In this document: piece by piece, positions 1 through 12,156 of the stretch | Numbering within the stretch: the first letter of the stretch is position 1 | Layout: each line of letters begins with the position of its first letter | DNA from: Phyto melanocephala | Lineage: Eukaryota > Arthropoda > Insecta > Diptera > Rhinophoridae | Direction: 5' to 3' | DNA length: 64,000 bases | NCBI GenBank assembly: GCA_941918925.1 | Contig: OW799234.1 | Span: forward strand, 126,255,395-126,319,394 | Notes under the pieces: model-generated | The model's database searches: none | Seen by the model: the letters and a program-made list of their open reading frames with translations, nothing else | Told to the model about the DNA's origin: nothing | Made by a program: the position numbers and the translations under genes

Positions 1-737
1 TTTGTCTGTTTATATTGTGCACCAAAAAAACTGTTATAAAACTGCTTTGTATGTTGGCTGCAGTAATGTACAGTTTATGGCTCAAAGTTATGTAATAAAT
101 AAAAAACTAGTATTATTATTACTGACATTGCTTACTTAAGCTTTGTGGTATTTTTAGGTTTATGGCAATAACAGTTTATACATATGCAGCTCTAAGAGGT
201 ATAAAATATTGGTACAACTTCAAAAAAAGGTAGTTAGTTAGTGTGTCTTTGGCTGTCACTTTATTTTGGCAGCATGGTTTATTAAAACGCTTATTAGTTA
301 CAGAAGATTCTAAAATTATAGCACTATATTACTGAAATTGATATTTGTTTGAGTTCCTATGTCATAACAAAAATTTAATCTTTTCAAATCGAAACCGTAC
401 TGTTTGTTGGAAAAGTTTTAGATGAATGTCAATTAACTAACATTTATGGAAGATAGCGCGTGCTGAAAAAAGAACATAAGCATGTAAAACATAGATGCCC
501 AAAATTATTTTGCAGCCGTATTGGAGAGAGAATTTCAAAGCACAGTACTATGAAAAAGTCAGCTCACAGATTTTTATCAAAATTTGGTCCCAAAATATTA
601 TTTTGGTTTTTTAAAATGTAAAATATAACAGTTTACACTGAATTTGCTTATTTTTAGTTAAAAGAAAATATAAGCGTAAAGATTTCCATTAAAATTTAAT
701 ACAAGAAATTTTTTTTTGGGTGTGAAAAACTAATAAA
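1..737. other. AT-rich DNA, nothing recognised
   Basis: I see no open frame with protein-like composition, no inverted repeat and no similarity to other parts of the window. It reads as old intergenic or intronic sequence ending at the terminus of the DINE-like element at 738. Confidence 0.5.
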
Positions 738-1516
738 AACAAGTAAAAGCGCTATATTCGGCCGTGCCGAATCTTATATACCCTTCACAACGTGTAGTCA
801 TGCAATAACAGTAAATTCACGTATGAATGTTAAAAAAAACAAAAAATAAATAAAAAATAAAAAAAAAATTTAAAAAAAAAAAATTTAAAAAAAAAATTAA
901 AAAAAAAAAATTATTATATACATATTTAATATATATAAAACAAAAAAAAAATTAAAAAAAAATAATAATAAAAATATATATAATATATTAAATAAAAAAT
1001 AAAAAAAAAAAATAAAAAAAAAATTAAAAAAAAAATTTTAAAAAAATTTAAAAAAAAATTTTTTTGCCTCAGCTGGGATTCGATGCCACGTCTTCTCTAA
1101 CCAGTATACACGTTTGTATGTATGTATGTTGTTGTTGTAATGTTGTTTTTATGAAAAGAAAATCGAGGTGGTCGTGGGTTTTTGCTCATATCTCAGTTGT
1201 TTATGTACCGATGTTTCTGATTTTCAATACCGATCTACTCCCGAATATTTCTGATATTTTAATACCTTACCGGGGTCCAACCTATGTCGGGGGGCTTCAA
1301 AAAGTTGATTTCAACATACACACGGACAGACGGTCAGACGGACAGACGGACAGACGGACAGACGGACAGACGGACAGACGGTCAGGGCTTAATCGACTCC
1401 TCTATTCATAAGCTTTCAGAAAATATATACTTTATGGGGTCGGAAATGAAAATTGTAGAAATTTCACACGGAATGACAAACCTATATATACCCTTTTTCA
1501 CTGTGTGAAGGGTATA
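738..1516 (-). mobile_element. DINE-1-like element, family A, copy 1 (complete)
   Basis: Both ends are present. The 3' end lies at 738: read on the minus strand it is an ATTCGGC/GCCGAAT hairpin followed by a CTTACTTGTT-like tail. The 5' end is the TATACCC/GGGTATA palindrome near 1490-1516. Inside, from right to left, are a subterminal block found in all family A copies, a GACGGACA array, a block with an embedded tRNA-like stretch (1067-1109) and a long A/T-only spacer (about 830-1060). This architecture matches DINE-1/HINE elements, which are non-autonomous relatives of Helentrons (established knowledge); the family assignment is mine from memory. Short open frames here are translations of the repeat. 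There is no coding capacity. Confidence 0.8.
1319..1386. repeat. GACGGACA tandem array in DINE family A
   Basis: An 8-bp unit, GACGGACA, is repeated about eight times with T-for-G variants at both ends. It is the expanded form of the two- to four-unit array seen in the other DINE-like copies (for example 11270 and 22495). It sits at the equivalent position in each copy, so it expanded inside the element. Confidence 0.9.
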
Positions 1517-4041
1517 ATGAAGTGAATATTGAATTTATTATTGTTTTTCTTGTTAAACTGAAAAATTTTCAACCAGTTTTGCAGTTTTAAACTTGACTTT
1601 TTTAAAATAAAATAATTTTTTAATTCATTCATCATTTTTTTACGCACTGTATTTGAATAAATATTAACACAGCCGCTAACATGTGCACTCGTCGCTGTTG
1701 ACTAAATTAAAGAGCATACAAATAAAAGTGATGGACTTATAAGCAATTGCTTGATGAAACGGGCACCTATGATGTAAAGGCAATAAAAGTATTATAATAA
1801 GCAAGAAAACAATACGTAAAAAAACAATCCGTTAAAGAAGGATATCACTGACACAGTAGTTAAATCCATTATATTATGGTTTTTTTCTTAGTTAGTCTAG
1901 GTTAAAATAATACAATAATTACATTTAGTTTTTTTCTATTTGATTTTGATGTTATAATGAAATAAATGAAAGTGAGGCATCGAATACAATGCATTTTCGT
2001 AGTCAGATCTTAGATGGATGATTAAATATTGAATGTAAATATCATTTTATTAACTCCTAGTTTTTTAGTCATGAAGAGGAGTACAGTAACACAGGGGTTA
2101 CACGATCAAGTTTTGTGTATCAAGTTTCAATAGACTGACACTTTTTTATTAATGCACTCATACTTTTAGAACTTGATGCGAACTTGCTTTTAAAATTTTC
2201 TTTCCATCGAATGTTTTAATTTACAGTCAAGAAAACAGCTGAGTGCAATTTTTTTTTGACGATTTTTTTTTTTTTTTTTTTGACAAAGACATTTTGAATA
2301 ATAAAATTGCGTGCAGTCTACGTCACAGCAATCAATTCAAATTAATTTTGACAAGTAGTATGTGTGAAAAACTTGACAAAAAAAACTTAAACGTGTGGCT
2401 GAAAAGCAAATTCACTTTTTCCACACCTGCACCTGGAGGCCATGAGAGCTTACTTTTAGTATCTTTAATATAAAAAAAAACTAACGAAAGTACAAGTGCT
2501 GAAAACAAGTAAATAAAAGATGAAATAAATAGCTTGTGAAAAGCAGTCAAAATAGTCATAGTTCTAAACCTGAAAAAAATACCAAAAAAAAATTGAAAAA
2601 TGGTAGAGAATTTAAATCCATTCCTACTATTCGGATACAAAATAAATGACCAGCACCTTCGCTTGAAATGCATAACAAAATCATTTGCAAATAAAATTAG
2701 AAGAAAATTGTTCATAACTTTCTCCAAAAGTCATCAAGTTTTGATATAAAACGATTAATGAGGTAAATGCTAGCATTAAAAAATTGCAGATATAGGGCAC
2801 GACGGACACTCATGGGTTTCAAAAAAGTGCAACCATAGAAAAAAAAATTTTTACTGTCAGGTGTGTTTGGAAATTTAAGAATTCCAACAAGAGATTATTT
2901 TTTATATCAATTATGACAGCATTTTTTTTCTATAACATAATTGAAAACATACGTTGCAATTAAATAAACATCGATGATTCTGCTTTAAAATAAAGTTGAA
3001 AAAAAACTTACTGGTAACCGAATTCATTGCATATTATTGATAATTTTTCGTTTTTTTTTTTTTTTGTGTTTCTTTAAAGAACTCTGTAAAGTATGAAATA
3101 ATAAATAGCTAAGTCATTCTGTTCCCTGGCTAAAAATCGATAGTCAGATACCTTTGGATCTACGACAAGTGTTAAAAGTCAAGCAGGTTCGTGGGCACTT
3201 TTGTTTAAATTAGCGCTTAATTAAAACAACGTATTGCACCATGCCCTTCCGCTGCTGAGCAAACAATTAAAACCTAACTTCCTTAGAATCAATGACATGT
3301 TTAATACTGTAATGAAACTCATATTGCTGTAAAAGGCTTTGGAAAATTGCAAAAATTGTAAGCAAACTGTATCTACTTATAGACGTAGTTAAAATTTTAT
3401 ATTTTAATTATTTATTTTTCTAACATTTCTGTAGTTTTTTCTAATTTCCACGATAAATACTACATGTGCAATTCTCGTCACCTAAAATATTTTTGTTTTT
3501 TTTTTTGTTATACTCTTACATAATTTAAAAACAATTTGAGATCCTTTTATGAGCTTTTTCTTTTGTTTTAAACTTTTACATTTTCTAAAATGCATAATAA
3601 AAGCAAAAATATAAACATAAATTTTGTTCTTGCGCAAGTAAATTTTTTGTTACAACTTTTCACATACACACATACTGTCCTTTAAAACAAAAGAATATAT
3701 TCATAAAGAGAAACATTTAAAGAAATTGTAACAATTTTGTTTTATTCATAATTTTTTTTTGTGCTTTTTGAGAAAAAATAAAACAAAAATATATTTCTTA
3801 GAAAAAAAAAACTTTTACTTTTAACTTTATTCTCTTTGTTCACTAAAGAATATAAAAATATAATATTTCTTACAAAACGCAAAAAAGAACTCATTTGCAT
3901 TTTAACATAAATCGTGTGTTTGTAAAAAATCTCTGCAAGTTGAAATGTGTTAAGGGGTTTTTTCGAGCGGAGAATAAAAAAGTGAAAAACAATTTTCACT
4001 TAGAAAAGAGGAAAGTGTAAAAAAAAACATATTATAATATG
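1517..4041. other. AT-rich DNA with homopolymer tracts, nothing recognised
   Basis: The stretch contains several long T runs (near 2265 and 3055) and A-rich patches. Open frames here are low complexity, rich in Phe, Lys and Asn, and have no recognisable motif. No terminal repeats or similarity to the named families were seen. Confidence 0.5.
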
Positions 4042-4445
4042 TAAAGGGTGGAGCAAAATAAGCTTATCACTTTTAATTATTTTTATACTTTCTACTTATT
4101 GTTGTGTAGTGTGAATGTAGGGTCTTCCGTTTAAGTACTAATTTTTTAATTGTCTAATGTCTACTTACATTTACTTCAGCAATGCTGCGTATTATGCGTT
4201 TTATTATTTAAAATTGTTTGGCTACAACAAAACCAAGTAGCATGGTTCAGGAAGAATTTAAAATCTTGCATCAGTTTACTGACGATAATGGAAACGTGTT
4301 TTAAGTTAAGCCAATGGCTGCGAACATTAAAATACCTATTAAACCTTTATTAAGGCAATTCTTCAATTTTGAGTAGCTTTAACAGCGCATAACTATCTAC
4401 TTTGTTCTATAAAAAATCTTGGCCATAATATATTTTTTTTTTTGG

Positions 4446-4949
4446 AATAATAGCTGACCCGGTCCGAGTTGCTGGCCCTAAGCAAACATAAGTCTTGTAT
4501 TACCACAAGATTTAAATTGAGCTTTTAACGAAATTTACGACTTTTAAATAAAAATCCATGGAATACCTGTGATAAAGTTTCTTTACAGAATAACTTGCAT
4601 ATGGTGTAGATATGAGCTCAGTCCCATTATTAACACACAACAACAACAACATAGGTTTTTTGTAAATATATTCATAACCAATTTAAGAGTTTGATATCTC
4701 GTTTTAAAAAACAATAAAAATAAAATAAAAAAAGCAACAAAATAAATAAATGTATATATCATTGCAATAGGAAAACTGGATTTTGCAATGTCTCTGCGTC
4801 CGCAGACCGAACATTAAAAATCAGATTTCACAGTGTCACCCCCCCTAAATAATCTGAAAATTCCCTGAAAACTCATGAAAACCGGCCCAGCCGTCTTGAA
4901 GTTCATATGTTACATACATACACTCATCCTAATTATATATATATATAGA
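4446..4949 (-). mobile_element. Helitron-like non-autonomous element
   Basis: On the minus strand it begins TCTATATATATATAA at 4949, a typical insect Helitron 5' start, and runs to a GC-richer end near 4450 reading GACCGGGTCAGCTATT. That resembles the Helitron 3' hairpin plus CTRRT end, with the final bases mutated. The interior contains a short CAA-rich patch and no open frame of note. It lies inside the TIR element at 4042-5128, so it probably inserted later. Ends are inferred from two degenerate signatures only. Confidence 0.5.
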
Positions 4950-4985
4950 AGAAGAAGATAGAAGAAGAAGAAGATAGAAGATATA
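4946..4985. repeat. GAA/GATA microsatellite
   Basis: Imperfect GAA trinucleotide repeats interrupted by GATA, directly next to the 5' end of the Helitron-like element. Confidence 0.9.
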
Positions 4986-5128
4986 GATGTATTAAAAAAA
5001 GAGGGATCACCACAAATTATTTTAATCGCATAATGTTAAACCAGTAAATAATAATATTAGTAATATTGGCCTAAACAAATATATAAAAATAATACAAATA
5101 ATTTAGTTTATTATGCTCCACCCTTTTA

Positions 5129-5405
5129 AATAAATTTACTAGATAAACTTTTCACCTTCATCATGTAAAAGTACAACCAAAAATAACATTTTATTATTAT
5201 TTTTTAAATCTTTGTATGCAGATACAAAGAAAAATTATGGTAACGATGATGGTGGTTATGAAAGTTGTCAAGTAACTTGTTATATTTAAAAAAATAGAAA
5301 TAATTAATATAAAACAAAATTAAACTACTTACATTTAAATCGCCAACCGAAATCGTTTGCCCCTTAAAATTTTTGAACCACAAAAAAATAAAACAAGCTA
5401 AAACA
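5129..5405. other. AT-rich DNA, nothing recognised
   Basis: Short spacer between the TIR element and the next DINE-like copy. No open frame or repeat was seen. Confidence 0.5.
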
Positions 5406-5937
5406 AGTAAGAGTGCTATATGCGGCCGTGCCGAAACTTATATGCCCTCCACAACGTGTAGTCAAGCAATAACAATTGTTTGTATTACTATTCATCTCAT
5501 ATAAAATACGTACATAGATTTATATAAAACATACATATACATATAAAAACATCCCATTGCAAAATTAAAAATTAACGTATGTATGTTAAAAAAAAAAAAA
5601 TAATAAAAATTAAAAAAAAAATAATTAAAATATAAATAATAAATATAACACAAAAAAAAATTAAAAACAAAATAAAAAAATACTAAAAATATAAATAATA
5701 TATTAAATAAAAAATAAAAAAAAAATAAAAAAAAAAATAAAAAAAAAAATTTTAAAAAAAATATAAAAAAAATTTTTGGCTCAGCTGGGATTCGATCCCA
5801 CGTTTACTCTAACCAATATACAAGTTTGTATGTATGTATGTTGTTGTTGTAATGTTGTTTTTATGAAAAAAAATCGAGGTGGTCGTGGGTTTTTGCTCAT
5901 ATCTCAGTTGTTTATGTACCAATATTTCTGATTTTAG
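5406..5937 (-). mobile_element. DINE-1-like element, family A, copy 2 (5' truncated)
   Basis: Starts with AACAAGTAAGAGTGCTATAT and a mutated hairpin (GCGGCCGTGCCGAA), then the family A subterminal block, an A/T-only spacer (about 5590-5770), the tRNA-like block (5778-5820) and the block ending in TATGTACCAATATTTCTGATTTT. Homology to copy 1 stops near 5937, so the GACGGACA array and the TATACCC end are missing. No coding capacity. Confidence 0.8.
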
Positions 5938-6367
5938 TATGTACATGTATTATAATGAAAGAGCAACGTACATACACATAAAATTTTAAATTAAATTACC
6001 TAGATTATTTGTAAGGATTCAGTGTTATAAAGCCATAGGCAATAGAGTCATATGGACTTATTTCTTATTTAATTGCATTGTCTATTATTTACTTCACTTA
6101 TATTTATGGATGTTTCATTTACATTTTTTGATACTTGCTGTAGTTTCCTTCTATTATTCGGATTATTAGTGTTCCACGCAATGTAAAATCTAGATATAGT
6201 AATTTTGTTCAAACATTCCGAAAGTCTGCTGTCAAGTGTAAATTGTTTATGATTTAAATGTTGCCAAAGTTGTTATATAAAAACTAAATTAGACTAAAAT
6301 AATTTACAAAAATTAAAATGAAACTAATGAAACTAAAATCAAACAAGGTATGAATATGATGGTAAAG
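5938..6367. other. AT-rich DNA, nothing recognised
   Basis: No repeats shared with the rest of the window and no protein-like frame. Confidence 0.5.
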
Positions 6368-6732
6368 TTTATTTTAGTAAATTAGGGCACGAAAATCGGA
6401 TAGAGCTGATATGGCATGGAGAAACAAAAGGGACTCCATGACCAAAATTTAACTGGGGGGACTCTACGATACTTCTTTTGGCCTGAATGGCATAATTGGG
6501 TTTCGAACAGGATACTGTCCAAAAAAAAACCAGAATAAGTAGACGAGATCGCAGCACTTTTGTGAGAATAAGAAAAAGTTGAAAACTGTGGAAAACATTG
6601 TCTGTCACTGCCTGAAACTACCGAACCATATGGTTAAGTGCTTAGGTATAAGATTTTACGATGGTTTGTGTGATGTCTCGGAGTGCCTACTGGAGAATAT
6701 GATTGGATTCAACATGGTCATCGGATAACTTG
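6368..6732 (+). pseudogene. possible 3' end of a non-LTR retrotransposon pol
   Basis: A plus-strand frame from about 6590 to 6732 reads VENIVCHCLKLPN, then LGIRFYDGLCDVSE, then IGFNMVIG before a stop. That resembles the HLLCxCPAL...LG...DL...F tail that follows RNase H in I- and LOA-type elements. Upstream sequence is richer in GC than its surroundings but broken by stops. The better preserved relative at 48767-50203 has the same kind of tail (HYLCHCPAFG), which is why I make the comparison. Short and decayed, so this may be chance. Confidence 0.4.
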
Positions 6733-7601
6733 TAAACAGACAATAAGGGCTCATTAGGGACTCTACCTATCAACTGTTCTATTTCTTCTACACTCTACAC
6801 TGCTTTTTTTCTAATCAATTAAAATAATAAAAGTGAACGCAATGAACCACATTGATTTGTTGGTTGGAAATGTCTCTTGTTTCCCGCAGTCCTCGCTCCT
6901 ACCTACTGAAGCACTGCAAAGGTAGTTTTTCTATACCTCTTTTTCTAAAAATTACTTGCATGTAGACATTAAAATATTACTATTAAATATACAAATACTT
7001 AATAAATATTTAAAAACTCATATTTATTTGCGGACAATAATACTTTGTAAATAATAATAAAATTAATAAATGTGTTGAACAAATTAATGAGTATTACTTT
7101 ATTGTTTTGTTGTTGGTTTGTGGAAATTATTAAATAGTGAAATAATGATTTAGCTGCAAATATTTGTAACTCATAAATGTATGACGTGATTTAAAAAAGC
7201 AGACAAATAAAACATATAAATTGATTACTAACTTACAGCCAGCATTAACAAATATACAGAAAATATATTTTAATTAAATAAAACAAAGAATTTTTTTTTT
7301 ATAAATTTTAATTAATTATATGCAAGAATAAACAAATACAGATGTTTATTAATAATAATGATTTTATGTTTTTCTTTATTTATTGTTAATAATTAATGGA
7401 GAAAAAATTTAAGTAATTTACAATAAGGTAAATTATCGTGTATTAATTTGTCATTTTACAAATCGTTCAAATTAGTTTGTTTAATTAGATATTGGTTAGT
7501 TGTTATAGATCTTTTTCAATTTAAATAATCTGTACACATAAATTATTTTCATTTTCATTTTGCTTCAATGGTTTTGAAATTCCTATTAATTAATTTATTT
7601 T
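6733..7601. other. AT-rich DNA, nothing recognised
   Basis: Very A/T-rich from about 6950 onward. No open frame or repeat recognised. Confidence 0.5.
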
Positions 7602-7950
7602 TATACCCTTCACCTGTGGTGCACAAGGGTATATATAGCTTTGTCATTCCGTTTGTAATTTCTACAATTTTCATTTCATTATTCATTTAAAAATTTTTCT
7701 AAAAAAATTTTTTAAAAAAATTTAAAAAAAATATAAAAAAAAATAATAAGATATAAATAATATATTAAATAAAATAAAATAAAATTTTTTTGGCTCAGCT
7801 GGGATTCGATGCCACATTTATTCTAACGTGTACGTATGCACGTATTTTATATGGGATGAATGGTGATACAAACAATTGTTATTGCATGACTACACGTTGT
7901 GAAGGGTATATAAGATTCGGCACGGCCGAATATAGCACTGTTACTTGTTT
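7602..7950 (+). mobile_element. DINE-1-like element, family A, copy 3 (internal deletion)
   Basis: Both ends are present in a short copy of about 350 bp: TATACCCTTCACC at 7602 and GATTCGGCACGGCCGAATAT followed by TTACTTGTTT at 7950. The middle, including the GACGGACA array, is deleted, but the A/T spacer and tRNA-like block (7791-7830) remain. The hairpin stem ATTCGGC/GCCGAAT is perfect. Short open frames across it are translations of the repeat. Confidence 0.85.
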
Positions 7951-8750
7951 TGGTTGCTGCTGTTTTTTAACTTTTTTGATCATCACTATTTAAGTTAAAA
8001 AAAACTCATGCACTATTACCTCCATTTTTATTTTTATGCTTCTTTTGTTACTGAGTTTTCTTCAGTTGTTGCTTAATTTTACTTCCGCTTGACAAAACAA
8101 GTGCTTTACTCTATTGTATGTGTATTTTTGTCACTGAGCATGAGTGTCTAAAAAATTCATTTAACCACCTGATAAGCGGAAATTAATATTGTAACGATTT
8201 ACTTGCACCAATGGAGTATTTCGAGGAATGAAAAATAAAATATATCTGCGGGAATAAACAAACTGTATCATTTTCTAGTTGATTAATACAAGAATTTTGT
8301 GATTTTCTAATAAAAGATCTAATCGATTTTGTTTATCTTGTTAAAGTATAAGTTAAAAAAATTTTTTATTCCAAATGATATTGTTCGTAAAAAAATTTTC
8401 TAATATAATTGAAATTTTCTTGAGGGTTGTTCGAAATTGCTTAGTGCATATTGTGTTATATTCTTTATTTTAGTTTATATCGATTTAAGTAGTTAAAATT
8501 TTTAGCCACGGATTTAAGCTTTACTGCTTTATCATTCAAACTTAAAATGGATATTTACTACAGAAGTTTTGTGAGCATATTAGAGAGGACTCAAAGAAAT
8601 AATGGTGTAGCAAACAGATGGGATTTTTTTTTACCTAGAAAATTTCGAACTTAGTGCCAATAAGTAAGACTGAAATATCCGGATGTGCTGATTCTGATAA
8701 TACCTTTGCTGTACATAGGAGCCTTGATTTTGAATTTTTACATAATATAC
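7951..8750. other. AT-rich DNA, nothing recognised
   Basis: Spacer between a DINE-like copy and the mariner-type element. No protein-like frame or shared repeat. Confidence 0.5.
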
Positions 8751-8752
8751 TA

Positions 8753-9520
8753 ATGGGTGATTTTTTAGCTGTTATCTTTTTGGCAACACTGGTTTAAACA
8801 GCTGACGCACGTTTCGTGATTTGTTTCACTGTCAAACATCTTAAGTTTGGTCTATAATTTAACCATGAATCGTCTTACAAACGAACAATGCTTGCAAATT
8901 ATTGAATTTCATTATCAAAATGCGTGCTCTGTTAAGAAAGTTCATCGCGCGCTTCTTATCGAAAAATTGTGTTCAGCGCCGAAGCTAATTTTTAGCTCAA
9001 TGGGTACGTTAGTAAGCAGACTTGTCGATTTTGGAGTGAAGATAAGCTAGAATATTGCAAGAGCACAGTTTGGTGCGGCTGGTGGCATCATTGCACCGTA
9101 CTACTTCTACCGTGAGATAATATCCAACTTTTTTTTTCCCAAAATGCAAGAGCTTGGTTTGCATGACATGTGGTTTCAACAAGACGGTTCCACATGCCAC
9201 ACATACTTTTTTTTGTGAGGCTATGTTAGAGCTCATGTCTATATATACATGCCCGCTTCAATTGACACATTGGAAGACAACATTGAGGCATTAATTCATG
9301 AGATACCGGCCGAAATGTTGGAAAGGGTATGCCAAAATTGGACTAATCGGATGGACCATTTAAGGCGCAGTCACAGTCACAGTCAACATTTGCATGAAAT
9401 AATCTTCAAACATTAAATTATATGGACCGCACTATCGATTCAAATAAAGATTTCATGAATTTTTCTGAACTTTATGTGTTTTTTTTTAAACCTTCCTATA
9501 GCTCCTTAGAAATCACGCTT
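8753..9520 (+). mobile_element. mariner-type DNA transposon, internally deleted
   Basis: Flanked by TA at 8751-8752 and 9521-9522. The left terminus ATGGGTGATTTTTTAGCT pairs imperfectly with the right terminus AGCTCCTTAGAAATCACGC. A decayed transposase frame lies between (8865-9416). At about 770 bp it is shorter than a typical full-length element (about 1.2-1.3 kb), which fits internal deletions. It is non-autonomous today. Confidence 0.85.
8865..9416 (+). pseudogene. mariner-like transposase relic
   Basis: The start ATG opens the frame MNRLTNEQCLQIIEFHY, the N-terminal helix-turn-helix of a Tc1/mariner transposase. After a deletion the sequence resumes in another frame with FSAEANF, then LNGYVSKQTCRFWSEDK. 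Here the first catalytic Asp of FSDEAHF has become Ala and a stop follows. A further stretch ends in WFQQDGSTCHT, the second catalytic Asp motif, followed by a stop. The region carrying the third acidic residue is deleted. The C-terminus is readable: PASIDTLEDNIEAL, then IPAEMLERVCQNWT, ending EIIFKH before a stop at 9416. Frameshifts, at least two stops and the deletion mean it cannot make active protein. Family assignment to the mariner superfamily is secure. Confidence 0.9.
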
Positions 9521-9559
9521 TACAAAGTTAAGCATCTGAATTGAAGGAAATATTGATGA

Positions 9560-10515
9560 GGCGAAAAAAAATTCCATGGCCATATTAATAAGGTTAAAAA
9601 AAATTTCGCCATTTTTTTGAGTGCCATATTGGATTTTAAATTTTTCATAATTTAATATATTTTACTGGTCGAGTCCTTTCTTTTGATACCAATTTTGTGG
9701 GGGTTAAGGGGACAAGGCTTTGATTACTATATGTGACCAATATATTCCCCATTTTAATTAGCACGCCATATATAAATTAAGCGTTTTTTTGCCCTGGCCC
9801 AGCCCTTTTATTTGGTACCAATATTGTGTAGGAGGGTGTTTGAGGGTAAACATTTTTAATATTAGATATGAGCCATAAATTTATTGAAGGCCATTTTGTA
9901 CATTTCGCCACGGTTTTGCATTTTTTTTATACGTTTTATTTTTCACTTATTAGAATCTTTCATCTGATAGCCATATTTGTACTCTCGGTTTTCTAGAAGC
10001 TAAAAAAAAAATTCAGTTTTTATTTGTAGACTTTTGGCAAAATTCTGAAGTAGCAGTATTTACGAGCTTATATCTCAGTTGGTTTTTCAAATATTTTTTG
10101 CCTATAACTTTGCTGGTTAGTAACCGATACTTATAAAAGGTTTTTCACGAGCATTCCATATGGTAAATATTTAAAATTAATAAAATTAATTAAACTAATT
10201 TAAAAATTGCTGCCAAATATTAATTTTTTGGGTAAAAATTCTAAATATAAGAACAAAGGTACTAATGTTTATTTGCTCGTATCACAGAAAGTTAAAAAGC
10301 AATTGTGTTTGTTCATGAAAATTTTCAAAAGACTGATTCTACATGCAGGTCCATGTAAGTTTTATTTGCTTCTTTAAATTGATTTCACCCAACATACGGA
10401 CAGACGGACACATTGTGAGTGCTCAATCTACTCCCCCTATTTATAAGTTTTTAGAAAATGTATACCTTGTGGAGTTAGAAATTAATATTGTTGAATATGT
10501 TTTTAATGAAGAATA
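9560..10515 (-). mobile_element. DINE-1-like element, family B, degraded
   Basis: Shares blocks in the same order with the complete family B copy at 16279-17352: a GCC-ATATTGGATTTT block, ACTGGTCGAGTCCTTTC, TTTTGCCTATAACTTTGCTG, and a CGGACAGACGGACA remnant near 10400, followed by the block ending TATACCTTGTGGAGT. Both true termini are lost. No coding capacity. Confidence 0.7.
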
Positions 10516-11127
10516 ACTCTTCTTATAACCAAAGAAGTCACACAATTGATTTTTGAAAGAAACGTTCAGAGAATGATTAATTTCATTGTAAATCAATGTA
10601 AATCATTGTAGGTCGATGTGTGAAGGTTCTGATCTGTTTTGATAACCATGGACGAATGATGTCTTAGCATGTCTGTAATAATGAGTTGTTCTTGAGTTAA
10701 GTATAACAGATCTCATATTTTTATAAAATTGTTGACAAATATCTTACGTTTCAACATTTCCACGTCCACGGTATGAAATATTGCAAATAGGGTGTTGAAG
10801 AATTTCCGATGTTAAATGAAACTTTAATTTAACGTGTTTTTTTTTTCTCAAACGCCCAGGAAAAAATTTAACATATCCAGTAAAACTTGTAGGCTTACAA
10901 ACAAGGAAATTTTAAAAAATTTTAAAACTGGCGCTTTAAAGCTTGATTGACAAATTTGTTCAACAGTTTTATATGAATTAAACATTTTTATACGTAATTT
11001 TAAGTCCCAATATAATGTAAGGTTTTATTTAATTTAACCCGCCACAAGTTCAATTCCCACAAAGTGTACATTCACACATATATCTCCGGTTCATAAGTAC
11101 ATGTATGCGTAATTAACAACTACTTTT
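10516..11127. other. AT-rich DNA, nothing recognised
   Basis: Contains a short ATCATTGTA-type local repeat near 10590-10615 and nothing else I can name. Confidence 0.5.
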
Positions 11128-11930
11128 TATACCCGCCACCAAAAAAATGGTGGGGGTATATTCATTTTGTCATTCCGTTTGTAACACATCGAAATATCCA
11201 TTTTAGACCCCATAAAGTATATATATTCTGAATCGGGGTTTGATTTGATGACGATCTAGCTATGTCCGTCCGTCTGTCCGTCTGTCCGTCTGTTGAAAGC
11301 ACGATAGAGGTCGCACCGAAAAAGCTAGGGGGCTCAAATTTTGCCAGAATCTTTCTTATAGACAAGGTTTGTTTGGTATTGAAAATGGGCTAAATCGGTA
11401 TATTAGGAAGAGAGTTATAGCTCGAAAAGCAAGAGTAGATCGAAAAAACCGTGTCCTTCTAACATCGAATAAAATGGAATTGTGTCCAAACGGATAAACG
11501 TAGAGTCATGAAACTTCGGATATATATTTCTCGAGTCAAAAGAATATTTCTCCCCAAAAATTGCTTAAATCTATGCATTAGAAAAGGAGTTATAGATAAA
11601 AATGTACGAAAATTTATACCGCACAGTGTATATTTCAAATTTAAAACGTAATAAAACTGACAAAACTATATGTACGGTTCTGAAATTTTGCAAACATGGA
11701 TTTTTGGTCAAAGTCTTCGTTATAACGGAAAATAAATGTGCCACGCCCACTTTTTTTTTAAATTTTTATAAAAATATATTAGTCATATTCATTAGCATTT
11801 ATTCATTGCAGATGGCGACATCTGTTGAAGGTGCCACTACATTTTGCAAACACTGAGGATGATGTCTTTGCTAAACATCACGTAGAACACTAGATGACTC
11901 TAGTAACATTTTTTTGCACAAACTACAAAG
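11128..11930 (+). mobile_element. DINE-1-like element, family C, copy 1 (5' half)
   Basis: Begins with TATACCCGCCACC and its inverted partner GGTGGGGGTATA, then the block CGATCTAGCTATGTCCGTCC, a GTCCGTCT array, and the conserved interior to GCCACGCCCAC near 11740. The order and sequence match the reverse complement of copy 3 (about 20990-22655). Homology fades after the 11930 region and no 3' terminus is found before copy 2 begins at 12645. Confidence 0.8.
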
Positions 11931-12156
11931 GAATTTTATAGGGGTTTGTGAAAACGAAAATGACCGAAGTTTGTTGACAAAAATTAACTAGAGTAATGAT
12001 TTGTGCCCAACTTTACATATAGTTGTACACACAGTCTTATGAGGTTTAAGATTTAAAAATATTAAAAAAAATGTGCATCAGTAGATTTAAAATAAGTATT
12101 TGAATATTTAAAATACATATTTTAACTAAATTTTTTTTTATTTATCTATTCTTTTG

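Larger units (their letters stand above)
4042..5128. mobile_element. TIR element of Tc1/mariner type, decayed
   Basis: Inverted termini of about 22 bp begin with AAGGGTGGAGCA at 4044 and end with GCTCCACCCTT at 5125, about 19 of 22 matching, with TA next to each end. AAGGGTGG is also how the mariner relics elsewhere in this window begin (24872, 12159), which suggests the same superfamily. I could not find a readable transposase inside. Roughly half of the interior is taken up by a Helitron-like segment (4446-4949). Confidence 0.6.

Noticed and set aside
1319..1386. CRISPR-like or protein-coding tandem repeat
   Set aside because: Units are 8 bp with no spacers and belong to the DINE-like family.
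1064..1411. Open frame of 115 codons
   Set aside because: It lies within DINE family A, crosses the GACGGACA array, and similar frames (7790-7993) appear in other copies only because the repeat is the same.
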